Source: Luteibacter yeojuensis | Lineage (GTDB): Bacteria; Pseudomonadota; Gammaproteobacteria; Xanthomonadales; Rhodanobacteraceae | Reading direction: 5' to 3' | DNA: 63,546 bases | Assembly: GCF_000964085.1 (NCBI RefSeq) | Contig: NZ_JZRB01000013.1 | Coordinates: 1-63,546, forward strand | Shown here: positions 59,232 through 63,546 of the stretch, piece by piece | How the letters are laid out: each line of letters starts with the position of its first letter | Position numbering within the stretch: the first letter of the stretch is position 1 | The notes under the pieces: generated by a model | What the model was told of the DNA's origin: nothing | Databases searched by the model: none | Seen by the model: only the letters and a program-made list of their open reading frames with translations | Program-made: the position numbers and the translations under genes

Positions 59232-60476
59232 ATGACCGAGACTTCCCTCCTCCGCTACCCCGCGTTCCTGCAGTACTGGTTCGCCAAGAACGCCTCCAGC
59301 TTCGGTTTCCAGATGATGTCGGTGGCCGTTGGCTGGCAGATCTACTCGATCACCGGCAGGGCGTTCGACCTCGGCCTCATCGGCCTCGTGCAGTTCGTCC
59401 CCTCCGTGTTGCTGGCCTTGCCGGCCGGCCACGTGGCCGACCAGTTCGACCGCCGCGCCATCGTGCGGGTGTGCCAGGCCATCGAATGGGTGGCCATCGC
59501 CCTGCTGGCCGGGTTCACGCTCAGCGGGCACATCAACGAGGCGGGCATCCTGGCCCTCGTGTTCGTCGTCGGCGTGGCCAAGGCCTTCGAATTCCCGGCC
59601 ATGAGCTCGATGCTGCCGGCGCTGGTGCCGCTCGCCATCCTGCCCCGCGCCACGGCCTCCAGCGCCGCGGCGGGCCAGGCGGCGATGATCGCCGGCCCGG
59701 CCCTTGGCGGCCTGCTTTACGTGGCGGGCCCGGGCATCGTGTATGGCGTCTCGGCGGTGCTCTACCTTGCCGCCCTTGGCCTCATGTCGCGCCTGCGCTA
59801 CGACCACGCGCCGCCGAAACGCGAGCCCGCCACGCTGAAGACGCTCTTCGCCGGTGTGCATTTCATCCGCAGCCGCCCGGCCGTCCTTGGCGTCATCTCG
59901 CTCGACCTGTTCGCCGTGCTGCTGGGTGGCGCCACGGCGCTGCTGCCCATCTTCGCCAAGGACATCCTGCACACGGGCCCATGGGGCCTGGGCCTGCTGC
60001 GCGCCGCGCCGGCCGTGGGCGCCCTGCTTATGTCGATCTGGCTGTCGTCGCACAGCCTTAAGCGCCGCGTAGGGCCCATCATGTTCGCCTCCGTGGCGGG
60101 CTTTGGCGTCGCCACGCTGGTGTTCGCGGTGTCCACGTCGATCTGGCTGTCCATGGCCGCCCTGTTCGCACTGGGCGCCTTCGACATGGTGAGCATGGTG
60201 ATCCGCGGCGCCCTGGTGCAGTTGGAGACGCCGGACGACATGCGCGGCCGGGTCAGCGCGGTGAACGCCATTTTCATCAATACCTCCAACCAGCTCGGCG
60301 AGTTCGAGTCCGGGCTGCTGGCCGCGGCGCTGGGCGCGGTCAACGCCACCCTCATCGGCGGCGTGGGCACCCTCGTCGTGGTGGGCCTGTGGATGTGGTG
60401 GTTCCCGTCGCTGCGCCGGCGCCAGGCCCTCATCGAGGAACCCGCGCCCGTGGAGGGCGCCAGCAGCACGATCTGA
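59232..60476 (+). CDS. MFS transporter (enterobactin/EntS-like exporter family)
   Basis: The 414-residue protein has about twelve hydrophobic segments and the EntS/MFS_3-type pattern: LRYPAFLQYWFAKNASSFGFQMMSVAVGWQIY, FVPSVLLALPAGHVADQFDRRAIVRVCQ, MSSMLPALVPLAILPRATAS and LETPDDMRGRVSAVNAIFINTSNQLGEFESG, given here in segments of their regions. EntS-like carriers export siderophores or drugs; the substrate is not known. The ATG at 59232 follows GGGGG. Confidence 0.9.
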   Translation: MTETSLLRYPAFLQYWFAKNASSFGFQMMSVAVGWQIYSITGRAFDLGLIGLVQFVPSVLLALPAGHVADQFDRRAIVRVCQAIEWVAIALLAGFTLSGHINEAGILALVFVVGVAKAFEFPAMSSMLPALVPLAILPRATASSAAAGQAAMIAGPALGGLLYVAGPGIVYGVSAVLYLAALGLMSRLRYDHAPPKREPATLKTLFAGVHFIRSRPAVLGVISLDLFAVLLGGATALLPIFAKDILHTGPWGLGLLRAAPAVGALLMSIWLSSHSLKRRVGPIMFASVAGFGVATLVFAVSTSIWLSMAALFALGAFDMVSMVIRGALVQLETPDDMRGRVSAVNAIFINTSNQLGEFESGLLAAALGAVNATLIGGVGTLVVVGLWMWWFPSLRRRQALIEEPAPVEGASSTI

Positions 60477-60531
60477 CGCGGCGGCGGAAACGTGGTATGA
60501 ATTGGACGTCTATACCGCCAGGGGTTCCACC

Positions 60532-61830
60532 ATGAAGCACCTGCTAGCCGCCGCACTCCTTGCCGCCGTCGCGCCCGCGTGGGCCGCGCACGAAGGCCCC
60601 GCCAGCCTCGATGCCGCGCTTGCCCAGGGCAAGCGCGAGCACAAGCCGGTACTGGTCGATTTCCAGGCGGTGTGGTGTTACTCGTGCTACTTCATGGCCA
60701 GCCACGTGCTCAACGGCAAGGAGTTCGACGACCTCTCGTCCAAGGTCGTCTTCTACGAGGCCGACGCGGACAAACCCGCCGACCAGGCCTACATGAAGAA
60801 GTGGACCGTGCACTTCCTCCCCACGTACGTGGCCATCGGCCCCGATGGCGAGGAGCTGGGCCGCATCCTGGCCGAGCGCCCGCGCGAGACGTTCTACCCC
60901 GAGATCAACGGCATCCTCAGTGGCGATGCGAAGCTGTCGAAGCTGAAGGCCGACGCCACCAAGGGCTCCATGGCCGCCGTGGCCGAGGTGCTGGAAACCT
61001 ATAACGCACGCTACGCAGGCACCGAGGGCATGGCGTGGTTCAACACGCTGCCGCCCATGGTCCGCAACGTCTCCGACAAGGACAAACGCGTGGCCGTGGC
61101 CAAGCAGCGCCTGGCGCTGCTGCAGGCCAAGGATACGAAGCAGGACACGGCCATCCGCGATGCCGCGGTGAAGCTGCTGGCCAGCGACATCGGCTGCGAC
61201 CGCCCCTACGTGCTCGACGACCTGCTCGGTGCCACCGAATCGCAGCACCCGGATTCGCGCCAGGGCGTGCTGGAACCGCAAAAAGCCGCCTACGACCAGT
61301 TCCTTTCGACGCAGGTGTTCACCGCCACCCCGGCGTGCGCCGACCAGCGTAGCGCGGTGCTCGCCGGTGCCGACCTCGAGGCAGGCCTGCGCGACCCGGC
61401 CGCGGAGCAGGCCATACTGCGCAAGGGCATCGAATCCAGCCGCGGGAAACTGCACGGCGACCTGAAGAGCGATCGCAACGCGGCGGATAACCTGCGTGTA
61501 TACCTCGTGCGCGCGAAGGCCGGCGACGAGCTGGATACGCTCGAGAAGCAGCTCATCGCCGCGTACCCCGACGATTACGTCTACAACTACCGCTACGGCC
61601 GACGCCTGGTCGAGAGTGGCAAGGCTGCCGAAGGCCTGCCGTACCTCGAAGCGGCAGCGAAGAAGGCATATGGCGCGAACACGCTTTCCGTCGCCACGTA
61701 CCGCGTCAAGGCGCTGCGTGCGCTCAAGCGCGATGACGAGGCGAAGAAGCTTGTCGCGCAGGCCGTGGCATCGGAAGGCAAGGCGTTCCCGGAGCAGGCC
61801 AGGAAGCTGCAGGACACCTTGAAGTCCTGA
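60532..61830 (+). CDS. Exported thioredoxin-fold protein with helical repeats
   Basis: The 432-residue protein has a signal peptide (LLAAALLAAVAPAWA), a thioredoxin-like domain (residues 30-140) with the redox motif VWCYSCYFM, and a cis-Pro-like loop VHFLPTYVAIGPDG. Residues 150-432 are helical and resemble TPR repeats (VYNYRYGRRLVESGKAAEGLPYLEAA, YRVKALRALKRDDEAKKLVAQA). It may reduce periplasmic disulphides or deliver electrons to the exported Bcp. The ATG 60532 gives the signal peptide. Confidence 0.85.
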   Translation: MKHLLAAALLAAVAPAWAAHEGPASLDAALAQGKREHKPVLVDFQAVWCYSCYFMASHVLNGKEFDDLSSKVVFYEADADKPADQAYMKKWTVHFLPTYVAIGPDGEELGRILAERPRETFYPEINGILSGDAKLSKLKADATKGSMAAVAEVLETYNARYAGTEGMAWFNTLPPMVRNVSDKDKRVAVAKQRLALLQAKDTKQDTAIRDAAVKLLASDIGCDRPYVLDDLLGATESQHPDSRQGVLEPQKAAYDQFLSTQVFTATPACADQRSAVLAGADLEAGLRDPAAEQAILRKGIESSRGKLHGDLKSDRNAADNLRVYLVRAKAGDELDTLEKQLIAAYPDDYVYNYRYGRRLVESGKAAEGLPYLEAAAKKAYGANTLSVATYRVKALRALKRDDEAKKLVAQAVASEGKAFPEQARKLQDTLKS

Positions 61831-61833
61831 GCT

Positions 61834-61950
61834 AAGAGCGTCGCCCACGGGTGTGGGCTCCTACAAGGTCATACCAACCCCGTAGGAGCCCACACCCGTG
61901 GGCGATGCTCTTGTCGTCTGTGGGAGCGCGCTTGCGCGCGATGCTCTCAG
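61834..61950. repeat. REP cluster with two sequence variants
   Basis: An almost perfect inverted pair (61834-61864 with 61882-61912) uses the core GTCGCCCACGGGTGTGGGCTCC, a different variant from the GCGCGCTTGCGCGC type. A single unit of the latter follows at 61917-61950. Both have the same ends, GGAGC...GATGCTCTT. The element lies between convergent genes. Confidence 0.88.
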
Positions 61951-62255
61951 GTCTGCGACGTACCGTAAACGACGCTATCCAAATGCTCCACGCGAGCAAT
62001 CGTATCGAGCGAGACGGTAGCCGACCAATCCGGCCTGTCGTTATCGATCAGCTTTACGACACCGTTGACGCCTTCCACGCCGTTGGCGTCGACGAAGTTC
62101 TGCACCGTCGGCACGACGGTCACGATGCCTTTCACGACGGACCCATCGCGCAGGTGCAGGCGAACCTTCGCGTTATCGGGTAGCTCCTTCACCAACCCCT
62201 GCAGGCGGGCGATGGAACCCTGGTCGGTACGGACGGTGTCGGCTTCGCGGCCCAT
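61947..62255 (-). CDS. DUF3247 family protein
   Basis: The 102-residue protein follows the DUF3247 pattern: GSIARLQGLVKELPDNAKVRLHLRDGSVVKGIVT (in segments), VVPTVQNFVDANGVEGVNGVVKL and DTIARVEHLD. The fold is likely an Sm-like barrel. The family is limited mainly to Xanthomonadales, which supports the taxonomic guess. Function unknown. Its 3' end runs into the REP cluster. Confidence 0.88.
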   Translation of the reverse strand: MGREADTVRTDQGSIARLQGLVKELPDNAKVRLHLRDGSVVKGIVTVVPTVQNFVDANGVEGVNGVVKLIDNDRPDWSATVSLDTIARVEHLDSVVYGTSQT

Positions 62256-62366
62256 GGCGGGTCTCCCGTTGGCGGCTTGGCCCCCGACACTACGCCCGTG
62301 GCGTCGATGGTATGTGGACGTTATGCACTGGTACGCTGCATGCTTCTCCACGTGCCGGCCAAAGCC

Positions 62367-63044
62367 ATGATCGTTGTCCACCACCTGAACAACTCCCGCT
62401 CGCAGCGCGTGCTGTGGCTGCTCGAGGAGCTGGGCCTGCCGTACGACATCAAGCGCTACGAGCGCGACCCGAAGACGATGCTGGCGCCGAAGGCCTTGCG
62501 CGACATCCATCCGCTGGGCAAATCACCCGTGCTGGTCGACGGCGACCTCGTGCTTGCCGAATCCGGCGCCATCGTCGAATACCTCGTGGGCCGCTATGGC
62601 AACGGCCGGTTCAAGCCGGCGCCGGGCACGCCCGAGGCACTGCGTTACACGTACTTCCTGCACTATGCCGAAGGCTCGGCCATGCCGCCGCTGCTGCTGA
62701 AGCTGGTGTTCGTCCGCATGGAATCGGCGCCCGTGCCGTTCTTCGCCAAGCCGGTGGCGCGCATGCTGGCGCGCGGTGCGCAAAAGGCGTTTGTCGATCC
62801 GCAGCTGAAGACCCACCTTGATTACCTGGAAGGGGAAATCGGCAAGACGGGCTGGTTCGCCGGCACGGAGTTCAGCGCGGCCGATATCCAGATGAGTTTC
62901 CCGCTTGAGGCGGCCGCCAGCCGCGGTGGGCTCGATGCCTCGCGGCCGCATTTGTGGGCCTGGCTGCAGAAAATCCACGCCCGCCCTGCGTGGCAGGCGG
63001 CGCTGGAGCGGGGTGGCGAGTACGCGTTCGCCACCACGCCCTGA
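62367..63044 (+). CDS. Glutathione S-transferase family protein
   Basis: The 225-residue protein has the N-terminal thioredoxin-like domain (VVHHLNNSRSQRVLWLLEELGLPYDI; HPLGKSPVLVDGDLVLAESGAIVEYL with the cis-Pro and ESGA glutathione site) and the helical C-terminal domain (FSAADIQMSFPLEAAA). It belongs to a bacterial branch close to yeast Gtt1. Likely detoxification of electrophiles. The ATG at 62367 gives the natural start; an upstream in-frame start is in the spacer. Confidence 0.95.
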   Translation: MIVVHHLNNSRSQRVLWLLEELGLPYDIKRYERDPKTMLAPKALRDIHPLGKSPVLVDGDLVLAESGAIVEYLVGRYGNGRFKPAPGTPEALRYTYFLHYAEGSAMPPLLLKLVFVRMESAPVPFFAKPVARMLARGAQKAFVDPQLKTHLDYLEGEIGKTGWFAGTEFSAADIQMSFPLEAAASRGGLDASRPHLWAWLQKIHARPAWQAALERGGEYAFATTP

Positions 63045-63148
63045 CGCTGAATCCCTGCTCAATCGGGCCTTTGCGTGTTTACACCGCGCTCACGGGGGGC
63101 GTCGCAAAGTCGTTACCCATCCGTAACGCTTGCAGAGGGAGCCATCCG

Positions 63149-63472
63149 ATGAGCAGAAACCGCGAATTCGCGCGTCAGGTCGAGAGCGCCGTCAACGGTG
63201 TATCGGGTCGCGTCCGCCACTACGCCGACGAAGGCTACGACCAGGGCCGCGACCTGCTCGATCGCACCCGCCGGGTCACCAACAAGATCGCCAGCCGCCG
63301 CAACAGCCAGAAGATCCGCTACATGGCGGAAGACCTGGCCGACGAGGCCACGTACCAGTACCGCAAGCTGCGCAAGCAGGTCCGCCGCAACCCGGGCGTC
63401 ACCATCGGTATCGCCGCGGCCGCCATCGGCACGTTCCTGCTTATCCGCCACGCGCTGCGTGACGACGATTAA
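63149..63472 (+). CDS. YqjD/ElaB-like (DUF883) membrane-anchored protein
   Basis: The 107-residue protein has a charged, coiled-coil N-terminus (VESAVNGVSGRVRHYADEGYDQGRDLLDRTRR in two parts) and a single C-terminal membrane helix (PGVTIGIAAAAIGTFLLIRHAL), as in YqjD/ElaB. Such proteins bind ribosomes at the membrane in stationary phase. The ATG at 63149 follows GAGGGAG. A good intrinsic terminator is 21 bases downstream. Confidence 0.87.
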   Translation: MSRNREFARQVESAVNGVSGRVRHYADEGYDQGRDLLDRTRRVTNKIASRRNSQKIRYMAEDLADEATYQYRKLRKQVRRNPGVTIGIAAAAIGTFLLIRHALRDDD

Positions 63473-63492
63473 ACCTGTCGCTAGGGACGGGG

Positions 63493-63522
63493 AAAGGCCG
63501 GGAGCGATCCCGGCCTTTTTTT
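63493..63522 (+). terminator. Rho-independent terminator
   Basis: AAGGCCGGG pairs with CCCGGCCTT around an AGCGAT loop, followed by a run of seven T. It is a textbook terminator for the YqjD-like gene. Confidence 0.93.
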
Positions 63523-63546
63523 AGGTTCATCGCGGATTACCGGGGA

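Noticed and set aside
60544-61848. 434-codon minus-strand frame
   Set aside because: Antisense shadow of the exported thioredoxin-fold gene, which has a signal peptide and active-site motif.

Overview
The window is GC-rich DNA (roughly two-thirds G+C) from a gammaproteobacterium of the Xanthomonadales/Lysobacterales, most like Rhodanobacteraceae such as Luteibacter or Dyella. The evidence is the Clp-type CRP homologue lying near speD, coq7 and trpGDC, the Clp-like regulator lacking classical CRP features, DUF3247 and DUF2884 genes, and palindromic REP elements of the Pseudomonas/Xanthomonas type. No rRNA, CRISPR array, transposase or integrase is visible.

Layout. 1-1314: 5' part of a secreted two-domain aspartyl protease. 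1757-4665: a TPP-riboswitch-controlled uptake operon (TonB-dependent receptor plus PnuC/PnuT permease). 4672-5823: an APH-family phosphotransferase. 5843-11418: the highlight, two complete copper-type bufferin (MNIO-RiPP) cassettes, each with a Cys-rich precursor (DUF2282-like), a DUF692 oxidase and a DUF2063 partner, plus one DoxX gene. An ECF sigma factor and its DUF1109 (NrsF) anti-sigma are divergently encoded. Three copies of GTAACC-N16-CGAA lie upstream of bufA1, bufA2 and the sigma gene, so the locus looks like one self-contained regulon. 11567-12532: MASE1 membrane protein. 12587-16757: a nine-gene minus-strand cluster of almost entirely uncharacterised genes, including two DUF2589-like proteins, two tiny holin-like membrane proteins and a response regulator whose receiver has lost the phospho-acceptor Asp. 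A divergent winged-helix regulator faces it. 17444-19822: a stand-alone PD-(D/E)XK-methyltransferase fusion, next to tRNA-Gln(CUG).

20089-29607 is core housekeeping: rpsI-rplM, coq7, speD, clp, a MarR-GNAT fusion, a HAD phosphatase, trpC-trpD-trpG and a LysR regulator. 29703-38865 is metabolic and regulatory: an NmrA-like reductase, a MarR-MFS-isochorismatase-like operon, an orphan gene of lower GC (34107-35027), a LysR/Gfo-Idh-MocA pair and an ATP-grasp enzyme. 38911-47010 holds three S53 (sedolisin/kumamolisin-like) secreted peptidases in tandem, the first with a C-terminal VCBS/FG-GAP propeller and the middle one with an altered Ser motif.

47208-63546 carries small stress, redox and envelope genes: an NTF2-like protein, AraC, an FMN reductase, a 58-aa XapX protein, a LysR with a perfect palindrome before its start, VOC, a D-2-hydroxyacid dehydrogenase, two DUF2884 paralogues, an RcsB-like regulator, a DUF2383 protein, exported Bcp, UspA, a ferritin-like diiron protein, an MFS exporter, an exported thioredoxin-fold/TPR protein, DUF3247, GST and a YqjD/ElaB-like membrane anchor. 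Three groups of REP palindromes sit in the intergenic spaces at 31461, 58365 and 61834.
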